A stretch of 64,000 nucleotides of DNA from Streptomyces tagetis (lineage in GTDB: Bacteria; Actinomycetota; Actinomycetes; Streptomycetales; Streptomycetaceae). The translations under genes and the position numbers were made by a program. Shown here one piece after another: positions 49,263 to 58,899 of the stretch; the first letter of the stretch is position 1, and every line of letters starts with the position of its first letter. The notes below the pieces were generated by a model that saw only the letters and a program-made list of their open reading frames with translations, had not been told where the DNA came from and made no database searches. The stretch is taken from NCBI RefSeq assembly GCF_018069565.1, contig NZ_JAGPNL010000003.1, forward strand, positions 62,001 through 126,000. Reading direction: 5' to 3'.

Positions 49263-52200
49263 TCACCGCTGTCCCCGGCCCCCGCCGCGGCGCCCGTCGC
49301 CGTCGTCCCGCTCGTCGTCCCGCGGGCCGAGCAACTCGTCCGCGAGGGTCGGCAGATCGTCCAGCGGGGTCTCCTCGGCCCAGTCGGGCCGCGGGCGGCG
49401 GGTACGCGCCTGCTCGGCGTCGATCCGGGGCATCTCGCGCGTACGGTCCTCGGGCTCGCGGGAGGCGCCGGGCCGCGCGGCCGGGCCCTCGTCGCGGAAG
49501 TAGCCGCGCGGGAACCGGTCGGCGGGGTCGTCCCCGCGTACGGGAGGCAGTACCGCCGTCTCGTCGGCGGCGCCCGGCACCGCGGGCGGCAGGAGCGTCG
49601 TCTCGTCCTCGGACCTCGGCGACACCGCCGGCAGGACGGTCGTCTCGTCGGCCGCGCCCGGCGGCACCGGCGGCTGCGGCAGCTCGGCCGTCACCTCGGC
49701 CTCGGACGGCCGCGCACCCCGGCCCCCGCCGCGCGAGTCGGGCGTGTCGCGCGTGTCGCGGTTGCGGTCACGGTCTCGGTCGTCCCGTACCGGAGGCAGG
49801 ACCGCCGTCTCGTCCGCCGCGCCGGCGGGCGGCAGACTCGCCGGGTCCACGACCGGGGTCGGCCTGGTCGTCGCCTCGGGCGTGTCGGACGGCTTCCGCG
49901 TGCTGGAGGGCTTCCGCGTGTCGGCGGGGCGGCGGGACGCGGCCTCGGGGGCGGTCGTCCGCGGGCCGGCGGCTGCCGCTGCCGCCGCCGCTTCGGCGGC
50001 CCGGCGGGCCTCTTCGGCGCGGACCAGGGCCTCTTCGGCCCGGCGCTGCTTCTCCAGGCGCTGTGCCTCGGCTTCCGCCCGCAGCCGGGCCTCCTCCTCG
50101 GCCTGCCTGCGGCGCCGCTCCTCCTCCGCCTTGCGGCGGGCCTCCTCCTCGGCGCGTGCCTTCTCCTCGGCGAGCAGCCGCGCCCGCTCCTCCTCGGCCT
50201 TGCGGCGGGCTTCCTCGGCGCGTCGGCGAGCCTCCTCGGCCTGCCGCTCGGCCTCGCGGCGCTGGGCCTCCTCCAGCTCGCGCCGCTTGCGCTCCTCCTC
50301 CTCGGCGCGCAGCCGCTCCAGCTCTTCCTGGCGCTCGCGCTCCAGGCGCTCTTCCTCGGCCTTGCGGGCGGCCTCTTCCTCCGCCTTGCGGCGGGCCTCC
50401 TCCTCGGCCTTGCGCCGCGCCTCCTCACGGGCCCGGATCTCGGCCTCGGAGAGCGGCAGCACCTGGTCGAGCCGGTGGCGTACGACGGCGGTGACGGCCT
50501 CGGGCTCCTGGCCCGCGTCGACCACGAGGTAACGCCCCGGGTCGGCGGCGGCCAGCGCGAGGAAACCGGAGCGCACGCGCGCGTGGAACTCGGCGGGCTC
50601 GGACTCCAGCCGGTCCGGTGCCTCGGTGAACCGCTCGCGGGCGGTCTCCGGGGCGACGTCCAGCAGGACGGTCAGATGCGGGACGAGCCCGTCGGTCGCC
50701 CAGCGGTTGATACGGGCGATCTCGGTCGGCGACAGGTCCCGCCCGGCGCCCTGGTAGGCCACCGAGGAGTCGATGTAGCGGTCGGAGACGACCACCGCGC
50801 CGCGCTCCAGGGCGGGCCGGACGACGGTGTCGACGTGCTCCGCGCGGTCGGCGGCGTAGAGCAGCGCCTCCGCGCGGTGCGACAGCCCGGCGCTGGAGAC
50901 GTCGAGCAGGATGGACCGCAGCCGCTTGCCCACCGGCGTGGCGCCGGGCTCGCGGGTGAGCACCACCTCGTGCCCCTTGCTCCTGATCCACTCGGCGAGG
51001 GCCTCGGCCTGGGTGGACTTGCCGGCGCCGTCGCCGCCCTCCAGGGCGATGAAGAAGCCGTTCGTCGCGGGGGTGGGGACCGGGTCGTCGCCGCCGAGCA
51101 GCGCGTCGCGCAGGTCGTGCCGGAGCGGGACCCCGGAACGGTCGTCGACCTTGGCCAGCACCAGCGCGGCCACCGGCAGCAGCAACGCGCCGACCAGCAT
51201 CAGGGTGAACGCGGCCCCGCCGTGCGCGAAGACGAACTTGCCGTTCTCCAGCCGGTGCGGCCCGATGCCCGCCGCCACCAAGGGCGCCACGATCACCCCG
51301 AGGCCGACACACAGCCGCACGCACGCGTGCAGGTGCTCGGTGACCCGGGCGCGTCGCCCCTCCTCGGTCTCCTGGTCGAGCAGCGCGTGCCCGGTGTTGG
51401 CGGCGGCGCCCGCGCCGACACCGGTCAGCGCGAGGAGCAGCAGCACGCTGGTGTCGTCCGGGACGAGCCCGGCGGAGAGCAGGGTGATGCCGGCGAAAGC
51501 GATCACCAGGGCGAGCAGGCGCCTGCGGGACAGGGAGGGCAGCAGGGCGGGGGCGGTGCGGATGCCGACGACGACACCGCCGGTGAGCGCGCCCGTCATG
51601 AGCCCGAACAGCACGGGGCCACCGTGCAGGTCGATGGCGTGCAGCACCGCGACGGCGACCGTGGCGGCGACCGCCCCGGCGACCGCGGTGCAGGCGAGGA
51701 CGAGCAGCGGGATCGCACCGGTGCGGCCGGCGTCCGCGCCGCTGCCGCTCTTGGGGCGGCGCAGTCCCTCCAGCGGCGACCGCGCGCGGGGGGTGCGGGC
51801 GGAGGGCAGCTCCAGGAAGGTCACCAGGGACAGCGAGGCGGCGAAGAGCCCGGCCGCCACGTACGAGCCGAGCGCCGCCTGGTGCTCGGCGAACCAGGCG
51901 ATGCCGGCGCCCAGCAGGTTGTTGAGCAGGCCGGCGACGACGAGCGCGACGGCGGCCAGCGGGACGGCGACGAAGCCGGTGCGCAGGGAGAGGCGGCGCA
52001 GCGCGTCCATGTGGTCCGGCAGCGGGCGTACGGCGGCGCCCTCGGGCGGCGGGGCCGGCAGCAGCGCGGGGGCCGCGCCCTCCCGGCACACCGTCCAGAA
52101 GCGTTCGGCCACTCCGGTGACGAAGACGGTCACCAGGAGGACGGCGAGGGCGCTGTCCCGTGTCCAGTCGATCCACAGGGGCGCGACGAGCAGCAGCGCG

Positions 52201-52583
52201 GCCCGCACCCCGTCGGCGCCGACCATCGTCCAGCGGCGGTCGAGCGGACCGTCCGGGGAGGTGAGCGAGGTGAGCGGGCCGAGGAGGACGGCGCCGAAGA
52301 GCACCGTCGCCAGGACGCGCACCGCGAAAACGGTCGCCACAGCGAACGCCACGCCCCGGTAGCCGCCACCCAGCGCGCCCGTGGCGATGGCGGACTGCAC
52401 GGCGAGGAGCACCAGCACCAGCAGGGCGAGGATGTCGCCGACACCCCCCACGAGCTGCGCACCCCACAGGCGCCGGAGCTGCGGCCGGCGCAGCAGGGCG
52501 CGGACGGCGCGCTCGCGGGAGTCCGCGACGAGTGCGTCGTCAGGGGCGGGGTGAGGGGCCGTTGGCTGCTCGGCTCGCGTCAT
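49263..52583 (-). CDS. tmk: Thymidylate kinase fused to an MFS-like membrane domain
   Basis: Phosphorylates dTMP to dTDP. The 1106-residue protein is far longer than a plain kinase (about 210). Residues about 30-490 form a polytopic MFS-like domain. Residues about 505-720 are the kinase, with P-loop 'FIALEGGDGAGKSTQAEAL', 'TREPGATPVGKRLRSILLD', the DR motif 'VVVSDRYIDSSVAYQGAGRD' and 'LLDVAPETARERF'. Residues about 725-890 are a charged Glu/Ala/Arg coiled coil. The tail is disordered with four copies of a [AE]DET[AT]xLPP motif. This fusion is a known Streptomyces arrangement. The transport substrate, if any, is unknown. It lies between topA and holB. Confidence 0.93.
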   Translation of the reverse strand: MTRAEQPTAPHPAPDDALVADSRERAVRALLRRPQLRRLWGAQLVGGVGDILALLVLVLLAVQSAIATGALGGGYRGVAFAVATVFAVRVLATVLFGAVLLGPLTSLTSPDGPLDRRWTMVGADGVRAALLLVAPLWIDWTRDSALAVLLVTVFVTGVAERFWTVCREGAAPALLPAPPPEGAAVRPLPDHMDALRRLSLRTGFVAVPLAAVALVVAGLLNNLLGAGIAWFAEHQAALGSYVAAGLFAASLSLVTFLELPSARTPRARSPLEGLRRPKSGSGADAGRTGAIPLLVLACTAVAGAVAATVAVAVLHAIDLHGGPVLFGLMTGALTGGVVVGIRTAPALLPSLSRRRLLALVIAFAGITLLSAGLVPDDTSVLLLLALTGVGAGAAANTGHALLDQETEEGRRARVTEHLHACVRLCVGLGVIVAPLVAAGIGPHRLENGKFVFAHGGAAFTLMLVGALLLPVAALVLAKVDDRSGVPLRHDLRDALLGGDDPVPTPATNGFFIALEGGDGAGKSTQAEALAEWIRSKGHEVVLTREPGATPVGKRLRSILLDVSSAGLSHRAEALLYAADRAEHVDTVVRPALERGAVVVSDRYIDSSVAYQGAGRDLSPTEIARINRWATDGLVPHLTVLLDVAPETARERFTEAPDRLESEPAEFHARVRSGFLALAAADPGRYLVVDAGQEPEAVTAVVRHRLDQVLPLSEAEIRAREEARRKAEEEARRKAEEEAARKAEEERLERERQEELERLRAEEEERKRRELEEAQRREAERQAEEARRRAEEARRKAEEERARLLAEEKARAEEEARRKAEEERRRRQAEEEARLRAEAEAQRLEKQRRAEEALVRAEEARRAAEAAAAAAAAGPRTTAPEAASRRPADTRKPSSTRKPSDTPEATTRPTPVVDPASLPPAGAADETAVLPPVRDDRDRDRNRDTRDTPDSRGGGRGARPSEAEVTAELPQPPVPPGAADETTVLPAVSPRSEDETTLLPPAVPGAADETAVLPPVRGDDPADRFPRGYFRDEGPAARPGASREPEDRTREMPRIDAEQARTRRPRPDWAEETPLDDLPTLADELLGPRDDERDDGDGRRGGGRGQR

Positions 52584-52817
52584 GCGTTCAGCCTATCGGG
52601 CGTCGACGACAGGCCGGTGTACCCGGCCGAACGGACGAACGCCCCGACACCGAAATGATGCCGAGGCGTTCTGTTCGTCGATCCCGGACGGGCCCGGAGG
52701 CACCGGCGGGCGGCATCTCACGGGGAACCGGAAGACGGGCCCGTGCCGTGCGGTGGCGGCGCACCGCCCACCCGCCAGGACCCGGAAGGGCCCGGCAGGC
52801 GGGGGGCAGGCCCGCGC

Positions 52818-55670
52818 TCAGTCCGTCCCGGACTCCGAGGCCGCCGTCTTCTTGGCGGTGCTCTTCTTCGCCGTGCTCTTCTTCGCCGCGGCCGTCTTGC
52901 TCGTGGCCGTCTTGGCGGCGGCCTTCTTCGCGGTGGTCTTCTTGGCCGCCGTCGTCTTCGCCGCCGTCTTCTTGGCGGGCGCCTTCTTGGCGGCCTTCTT
53001 CGCCGTCTTCTTGGCGGGCGTCTTGGCGCGCTTCTCCGCGAGCAGCTCGAAGCCGCGCTCCGGGGTGATCTCCTCGACGCTGTCGCCGGAGCGCAGGGTC
53101 GCGTTGGTCTCCCCGTCGGTGACGTACGGACCGAAGCGGCCGTCCTTGACCACGACCGGCTGGCCGCTGACCGGGTCCGCGCCCAGTTCCTTCAGCGGCG
53201 GCTTGGCCGCGGCCCGGCCCCGCTGCTTGGGCTGGGCGTAGATCGCCAGCGCCTCTTCCAGGGTGATGGTGAAGAGCTGGTCCTCGGCCTGGAGCGACCG
53301 CGAGTCGGTGCCCTTCTTCAGGTACGGGCCGTAGCGGCCGTTCTGCGCGGTGATCTCGATGCCCTCGGCGTCGGTGCCGACGACCCGCGGGAGCGACATC
53401 AGCCGCAGCGCGTCGTCCAGGGTGACCGTGTCCAGCGACATCGACTTGAACAGCGACGCCGTACGCGGCTTGACCGCGTTCTTGCCGGTCTTCGGGGTGC
53501 CCTCGGGGAGCACCTCGGTGACGTACGGACCGTAGCGGCCGTCCTTGGCGACGATGGTGTGGCCGGTCGCCGGGTCGGTGCCGAGTTCGAAGTCGCCGCT
53601 GGGCTTGGCGAGCAGTTCCTCGGCGAGTTCGACGGTCAGCTCGTCCGGCGCGAGGTCCTCCGGGATGTCGGCGCGCTGGTGGTTCTCGGCGTCCTTCTCC
53701 CCGCGCTCGATGTACGGACCGTAGCGGCCGACGCGCAGCACGATGCCGCTGCCGACGGGGAAGGAGGAGACCTCGCGGGCGTCGATCGCGCCGAGGTCGG
53801 TCACCAGCTCCTTGAGGCCGCCGAGGTGGTCCCCGTCGCCGTTGCCGGCGTCGGCGGCACCGCCGGAGCCGGAGCCCTCGCCGAAGTAGAAGCGGCGCAG
53901 CCACGGCACGGCCTGGGCCTCGCCGCGGGCGATGGCGTCGAGGTCGTCCTCCATCTTGGCGGTGAAGTCGTAGTCGACGAGCCGCCCGAAGTGCTTCTCC
54001 AGGAGGTTGACCACGGCGAAGGAGAGGAAGGACGGCACGAGCGCCGTGCCCTTCTTGAACACGTACCCGCGGTCCAGGATCGTGCCGATGATCGACGCGT
54101 ACGTCGAGGGGCGGCCGATCTCGCGCTCCTCCAGCTCCTTGACCAGCGACGCCTCGGTGTAGCGGGCCGGGGGCTTGGTGGCGTGACCGTCGGCGGTGAT
54201 CTCCTCGGCGGTGAGCGCGTCGCCCTCGCCGACCTGCGGCAGCCGGCGCTCGCGGTCGTCCAGCTCGGCGTTCGGGTCGTCGGCGCCCTCGACGTACGCC
54301 TTGAGGAAGCCGTGGAAGGTGATCGTCTTGCCGGAGGCGCTGAACTCGACGTCCCGGCCGTCGGCCGCGGTGCCGCCGATCTTCACGGTGACGCTGTTGC
54401 CGGTCGCGTCCTTCATCTGGGAGGCGACGGTCCGCTTCCAGATCAGCTCGTAGAGCCGGAACTGGTCACCGGTGAGCCCGGTCTCCGCGGGCGTGCGGAA
54501 ACGATCACCCGAGGGGCGGATGGCCTCGTGCGCCTCCTGGGCGTTCTTGACCTTCCCGGCGTAGGTCCGCGGCTGCGCCGGGAGGTAGTCGGCGCCGTAG
54601 AGCTGCGTGACCTGGGCGCGGGCGGCGGAGACGGCCGTGTCGCTCAGTGTCGTCGAGTCCGTACGCATATAGGTGATGAAGCCGTTCTCGTACAGCTTCT
54701 GGGCGATCTGCATCGTCGCCTTGGCCCCGAAGCCGAGCTTGCGGGAGGACTCCTGCTGAAGCGTCGTCGTACGGAACGGCGCGTACGGCGAGCGGCGGTA
54801 CGGCTTGGACTCGACGGAGCGGACCGTGAACCGCGTCTCCGCCAGGGCGGCGGCCAGCGCGCGGGCGGTCGCCTCGTCGAGGTGGAGGATGTTCGCGGAC
54901 TTGAGCTGCCCGAGGGAGTCGAAGTCGCGGCCCTGGGCGACACGCCGTCCGTCGACACTCTGCAGCCGCGCCACGAGGGAGGCGGGGTCGGAGGCGTCAC
55001 CCGGGCGGCCCGTGGCGAAGGTGCCGGTCAGGTCCCAGTACGAGGCGGAGCGGAACGCGATGCGCTCGCGCTCCCGCTCGACCACCAGGCGGGTCGCCAC
55101 CGACTGGACCCGGCCTGCCGACAGCCGCGGCATGACCTTCTTCCACAGCACCGGGGAGACCTCGTAGCCGTAGAGGCGGTCGAGGATGCGGCGGGTCTCC
55201 TGGGCGTCGACGAGCTTCTGGTTGAGCTGGCGCGGATTGGCCACGGCGGCCCGGATCGCGTCCTTGGTGATCTCGTGGAACACCATCCGCTTGACCGGGA
55301 TCTTCGGCTTGAGGACTTCCTGGAGGTGCCAGGCGATGGCCTCGCCCTCGCGGTCCTCATCGGTGGCGAGGAAGAGTTCGTCGGAGTCCTTCAGCAGGTC
55401 CTTGAGCTTCTTGACCTGGGCCTTCTTGTCGGCGTTCACCACATAGACGGGCTGGAAGTCGTGGTCGACGTCCACACCGAGGCGCCGCACCTCGCCGGTG
55501 TACTGCTCGGGCACCTCGGCGGCGCCGTTGGGAAGGTCACGGATGTGCCCGACGCTCGCCTCGACGACGTAACCGGGCCCGAGGTAGCCCTTGATCGTCT
55601 TCGCCTTGGCAGGCGACTCGACGATGACGAGTCGGCGGCCGCCCTTCGCGGTCTCGCTGGTCGGGGACAA
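52818..55670 (-). CDS. topA: DNA topoisomerase I
   Basis: Relaxes negative supercoils by a type IA mechanism. The 950-residue protein has the Toprim domain ('RLVIVESPAKAKTIKGYLG', 'LATDEDREGEAIAWHLQEVL') and the catalytic Tyr in 'YENGFITYMRTDSTTLSD'. In place of zinc fingers it has several glycine/Tyr-rich repeats ('GRYGPYIERG', 'DGRYGPYVTEV', 'NGRYGPYLKKG', 'DGRFGPYVTDG') and a Lys/Ala/Thr-rich tail of AKKT-type repeats, as in other Streptomyces TopA. A TTG at 55670 gives the usual start SPTSETAKGGRR with GGAGAG about 10 nt upstream; the frame stays open to 55892. A TTG start is unusual and worth noting. Confidence 0.94.
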   Translation of the reverse strand: MSPTSETAKGGRRLVIVESPAKAKTIKGYLGPGYVVEASVGHIRDLPNGAAEVPEQYTGEVRRLGVDVDHDFQPVYVVNADKKAQVKKLKDLLKDSDELFLATDEDREGEAIAWHLQEVLKPKIPVKRMVFHEITKDAIRAAVANPRQLNQKLVDAQETRRILDRLYGYEVSPVLWKKVMPRLSAGRVQSVATRLVVERERERIAFRSASYWDLTGTFATGRPGDASDPASLVARLQSVDGRRVAQGRDFDSLGQLKSANILHLDEATARALAAALAETRFTVRSVESKPYRRSPYAPFRTTTLQQESSRKLGFGAKATMQIAQKLYENGFITYMRTDSTTLSDTAVSAARAQVTQLYGADYLPAQPRTYAGKVKNAQEAHEAIRPSGDRFRTPAETGLTGDQFRLYELIWKRTVASQMKDATGNSVTVKIGGTAADGRDVEFSASGKTITFHGFLKAYVEGADDPNAELDDRERRLPQVGEGDALTAEEITADGHATKPPARYTEASLVKELEEREIGRPSTYASIIGTILDRGYVFKKGTALVPSFLSFAVVNLLEKHFGRLVDYDFTAKMEDDLDAIARGEAQAVPWLRRFYFGEGSGSGGAADAGNGDGDHLGGLKELVTDLGAIDAREVSSFPVGSGIVLRVGRYGPYIERGEKDAENHQRADIPEDLAPDELTVELAEELLAKPSGDFELGTDPATGHTIVAKDGRYGPYVTEVLPEGTPKTGKNAVKPRTASLFKSMSLDTVTLDDALRLMSLPRVVGTDAEGIEITAQNGRYGPYLKKGTDSRSLQAEDQLFTITLEEALAIYAQPKQRGRAAAKPPLKELGADPVSGQPVVVKDGRFGPYVTDGETNATLRSGDSVEEITPERGFELLAEKRAKTPAKKTAKKAAKKAPAKKTAAKTTAAKKTTAKKAAAKTATSKTAAAKKSTAKKSTAKKTAASESGTD

Positions 55671-55940
55671 CTTCGCTCTTCTCTCCGGTCGACGCTGGGG
55701 CCTCCCCAGGCGGTGGTCCCGGGGTCGGGTCGTTCTGTGTTTCGGCGGTGACGCTGCGGAGTGTGACGGTACCTCCCGCCCCCGTGTCAAACGGGAAAAG
55801 CCCGCAACGGCCACTCGAACGGTAACCCGACGAACCCTGTTCCTGCCGCCCGGAGTGCCGACCGGCCCCTGAGCGCGTATCCGGAGCGCCACTTCGCGAC
55901 TACCCGGTCCGCACCGGCCATGTGGCCAAAAAGCCGTGGC

Positions 55941-56138
55941 TCACAGGCGGGTCAGGCACCACACCGCGAGGCACAGAGCGACCACCGAGGCGATGCCGGC
56001 GACGGTCGCCGATGCGACCGGGTTCACACCGTCCGCGACGGGACGGCCCTGCCGCACCCGGGTCGCGGTCCACACCAGCAGACAGCCCCCGAACAGGGCG
56101 AACACCATGCCCGCGAAGATCGCGGGTCCACTTTCCAT
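55941..56138 (-). CDS. Small two-helix membrane protein
   Basis: A 65-residue protein with two TM helices (about residues 5-23 'PAIFAGMVFALFGGCLLVWT' and 42-62 'ATVAGIASVVALCLAVWCL') joined by a basic loop. It has no recognised function. The ATG at 56138 follows AAGGGGG about 9 nt upstream. A small membrane protein at this position between topA and the methyltransferase gene is usual in Streptomyces, which supports a real gene. Confidence 0.7.
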   Translation of the reverse strand: MESGPAIFAGMVFALFGGCLLVWTATRVRQGRPVADGVNPVASATVAGIASVVALCLAVWCLTRL

Positions 56139-56331
56139 GACCGCCGTGCCCCCTTCTCCCCGGGCGCGGGTGCCCGGACCCAGCGAGGCTGACACGCGCG
56201 GGCGGCGGGCAGACGAACCCGAGGTGAACGGGGGCCCGGCGCCGCCCCTCCCCTGTCGACGGGACCGGGGAGGGGCGGGCTCGGGGCACGCTCCGGGCCG
56301 CCGCCCGCCGCGAAGATCGGTGCGGTTTTCC

Positions 56332-57846
56332 CTACGCCGGTTCGAGGAAGCCCTGCTCCACCAGGAGCCGGATCTGCGCGGGCGTGCGGTCGCGCAGCGC
56401 CACCGGGTCCTCGCCGACGAGCTGGGCGATGGCGTCCAGGATGCGGCCGGCGGTCATCGTGCCGTCGCAGACTCCCGCGAAGCCGGCGCCGACCGTGTCG
56501 ACGCGGGTGGCCCGGCGCATGCCGCGGTTCTGCCGCAGGACGACGTGCTCGGGGTCCTCGGCGCCGGGCAGTCCGACCTGCTCCTGGACGACCTCGCCGG
56601 CCAGCGTGAAACGGGCCGCGAGCAGCGCCGCGTCGTCGTTCTCGCGCAGGTAGTCGAGGCGGTCGAAATGGGCCCGGACCGTCTCGCCGAGCGGCTGCTC
56701 GACCGGGTGCGGCCACTCCTCCACCGTGACCGAGGGTTCGGCCGCCGCGGTCCGGCGCAGCGTGATCCAGCCGAAGCCGACGGCCTTGACGCCGCGCGCC
56801 TCGAACTCGTCCAGCCACGCGTCGTAACGGGCCTCGTACGCGGCGACGTCACCCCGGTGGTCCCCCGCGTCCCTGAGCCACAGCTCGGCGTACTGCGTGA
56901 TGTCCTGCACCTCGCGCTGGACGATCCACGCGTCGCAGCCGTCCGGCACCCAGGAGCGCAGCCGCTCGGTCCACTCCTGCCCCTCCACGTGCTGCCAGTT
57001 CGCCAGGAAGTGCGCGAAGCCGCCCTCGGCGAGCCGCCGGCCGGTCTGCCGGACGAGCGTGCGGCACAGGTCGTCCCCGGCCATCCCGCCGTCCCGGTAC
57101 GTGAGCCGGGCCCCGGGCGAGATCACGAACGGCGGGTTGGACACGATCAGGTCGTACGTCTCCTCGCCGACCGGCTCGAACAGCGAGCCCTCCCGCAGAT
57201 CGGCGGCGGGCGCCCCGGACAGGGCGAGCGTGAGCGCGGTGATGTGCAGGGCGCGCGGGTTGACGTCGGTCGCCGTCACGCGCGTGGCGTGCCCGGAGGC
57301 GTGCAGCGCCTGGATGCCGGAACCGGTGCCCAGGTCGAGGGCGGCCCGGACGGGCGTGCGCACGGTGAGGCCGGCGAGCGTGGTCGAGGCGCCGCCGACG
57401 CCGAGGACGACGCCCTCGGCCCGGTTGCCGATGCCGCCGGCGCCGCCGACGGCGCAGCCCAGGTCGGAGACGATGAACCAGTCCTCGCCGTCCGGTCCGC
57501 CGTACGGGCGTACGTCGACGGTGGCCGCCACCTCCTCCCCGTCGGTGCGCACGAGCCACCCGTGCTCCAGGCAGTCGCCCAGGGGCAGGACGTCTGCCAC
57601 GCGCGCGTGGGGCACGGGTTGCTGGAGCAGGAACAGCCGCACGAGCAGTTCCAGCGGCGTGTCGCCCCGGGTGGCGCGGAGCGCGGGCACGGTCTCGCTG
57701 CGGGACAGCGCCGCGTAGGCGGGGGCGCCGAGCAGCTCCAGCAGTCCGTCGGCGGTGAAGGACGCCCCGAGCAGGGCCTCCCGCAGTCGGGCGGCGACGT
57801 CGGGGCGGTCGGCGGAGGGAAGGGGAGAGAGGCTGGCGTTACTCAC
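56332..57846 (-). CDS. Class I SAM-dependent methyltransferase (HemK/PrmC-like core)
   Basis: A 504-residue protein. A helical N-terminal domain (1-130) precedes a methyltransferase core with motif I 'ALDLGTGSGIQALHASGHA', 'VTATDVNPRALHITALTLALSG' and the NPPF catalytic motif in 'DLIVSNPPFVISPG' near residue 230. NPPY/NPPF enzymes methylate amide or base nitrogens in rRNA, tRNA or release factors; the long extra domains and C-terminal 'VDTVGAGFAGVCDGTMTAGRILDAI' region set this actinobacterial family apart and its target is unknown. Start GTG at 57846. Confidence 0.87.
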   Translation of the reverse strand: MSNASLSPLPSADRPDVAARLREALLGASFTADGLLELLGAPAYAALSRSETVPALRATRGDTPLELLVRLFLLQQPVPHARVADVLPLGDCLEHGWLVRTDGEEVAATVDVRPYGGPDGEDWFIVSDLGCAVGGAGGIGNRAEGVVLGVGGASTTLAGLTVRTPVRAALDLGTGSGIQALHASGHATRVTATDVNPRALHITALTLALSGAPAADLREGSLFEPVGEETYDLIVSNPPFVISPGARLTYRDGGMAGDDLCRTLVRQTGRRLAEGGFAHFLANWQHVEGQEWTERLRSWVPDGCDAWIVQREVQDITQYAELWLRDAGDHRGDVAAYEARYDAWLDEFEARGVKAVGFGWITLRRTAAAEPSVTVEEWPHPVEQPLGETVRAHFDRLDYLRENDDAALLAARFTLAGEVVQEQVGLPGAEDPEHVVLRQNRGMRRATRVDTVGAGFAGVCDGTMTAGRILDAIAQLVGEDPVALRDRTPAQIRLLVEQGFLEPA

Positions 57847-57941
57847 GCCCCCATTGTGGCCCTCGTCCCGCTCCTCGGCCGTGGGGTGGGACGAGGGGTG
57901 CGTCGCTGTGGGTGGGTGCGTCGCGGGGTGGTGCGGGCGAG

Positions 57942-57995
57942 GGGGTGTCGCGGGAGCGGGGGTGTCGCGGGAGCGGGGTGTCGCGGGAGCGGGGG
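57942..57995. repeat. Three tandem 17-18 bp units
   Basis: GGTGTCGCGGGAGCGGG is repeated three times head to tail in the gap between the methyltransferase start and the lipoprotein end. Looser relatives precede it. It is noncoding. Confidence 0.85.
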
Positions 57996-58072
57996 CGGAC
58001 CTGCGCGGCGGGGCGGGACGCGGCGGGGCGCGGCGGTGGCGGGTGTCAGCCTCGCGTGGCCGGGATGCGGTG

Positions 58073-58639
58073 TCAGCCCTGCGCGGCCGGGGCGGTGGCC
58101 GACTTGCAGCTCGGCTGCTTGGCCATCGCCTTGCCGACGTCGCCCTCCTCCAGGGTCCTGAGCGCGTCGCTGCCGTTCTTGCCGAGCTTGTTCAGCTCGG
58201 TGGCGATGCCCTTGAGGCCGTCGGCGAACTTGGCCTGGTCCTTGGTGTCGAGGTCCTCCACCTGTGTCTTCAGGGAGGCGTACGCCGAGGAGAGCGTGTT
58301 GAGTTCCTTGACGGCGTCCTTCTGCTTCTTCTCGCCGTCGTCGACGTTCGGCGGGCCGGCCTTCTGGACGGCCGCGCCCATCGCCTTGTAGGCGTCGGAC
58401 ATGTCCTGGAACGCCTTCGCGTCGGTCTTCTGGACCTGCTCCGGCGTGCTGTTGTCCGAGGTCTCCTTCTGGATCGCGGTGTTGGCGTCCGCGATCTTCT
58501 TGGCCTGCGGCTGCACCGCGTCGCAGACCTGCTTCGCCCAGGCGTCCAGCTTCTCGTTGCCGTCGTCGCCGCCGCATCCGGTCAGCGCCAGTGCCAGTAC
58601 CGCACCGCCGGACAGCGCGGCCGCGAGCTTCTTGTTCAC
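58073..58639 (-). CDS. Small secreted lipoprotein
   Basis: A 188-residue protein with signal peptide 'KKLAAALSGGAVLALALTGC' and lipobox LTGC (Cys near residue 22), then a mostly helical, Lys/Asp-rich domain ('KLDAWAKQVCDAVQPQAKKI', 'ELNTLSSAYASLKTQVEDLD') with a conserved Cys pair (QVCDAV and QPSCKSA) likely forming a disulfide. Function unknown. The GTG at 58639 has AAGGGA about 8 nt upstream; an ATG at 58657 is also in frame. It precedes nothing obvious and is separated from hppA by 260 bp. Confidence 0.83.
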   Translation of the reverse strand: MNKKLAAALSGGAVLALALTGCGGDDGNEKLDAWAKQVCDAVQPQAKKIADANTAIQKETSDNSTPEQVQKTDAKAFQDMSDAYKAMGAAVQKAGPPNVDDGEKKQKDAVKELNTLSSAYASLKTQVEDLDTKDQAKFADGLKGIATELNKLGKNGSDALRTLEEGDVGKAMAKQPSCKSATAPAAQG

Positions 58640-58899
58640 CGGTTTGGTCCCTTCCATGGCTCTCGGCCCCGGAACATACACGCCGGATGGAGGACACAGG
58701 CAGGACGGGCATCCGTTAAGAGTGTGTCTGACGCCATTTGCACCAAGAGAGAGAAGCCTCACCACGCGCGGGCGTGTCCGCGCCGCGCACACCGACGACA
58801 CGGGTGAACACCAGGGCACGCGACACGGGCGGACGGCGTGTCAACACACGCCGCCCGCCCACGTCTTGGCAGGCTCTCGCCGGTCCGGAGGCCGGGCGG

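Noticed and set aside
49086..52658. 1190-codon plus-strand open frame opposite tmk
   Set aside because: Same artefact: the opposite strand carries an intact kinase and MFS domain, while this frame shows only Arg/Gly/Leu repeats.
52743..55751. 1002-codon plus-strand open frame opposite topA
   Set aside because: Antisense to a gene with a complete set of topoisomerase motifs; no recognisable protein pattern of its own.
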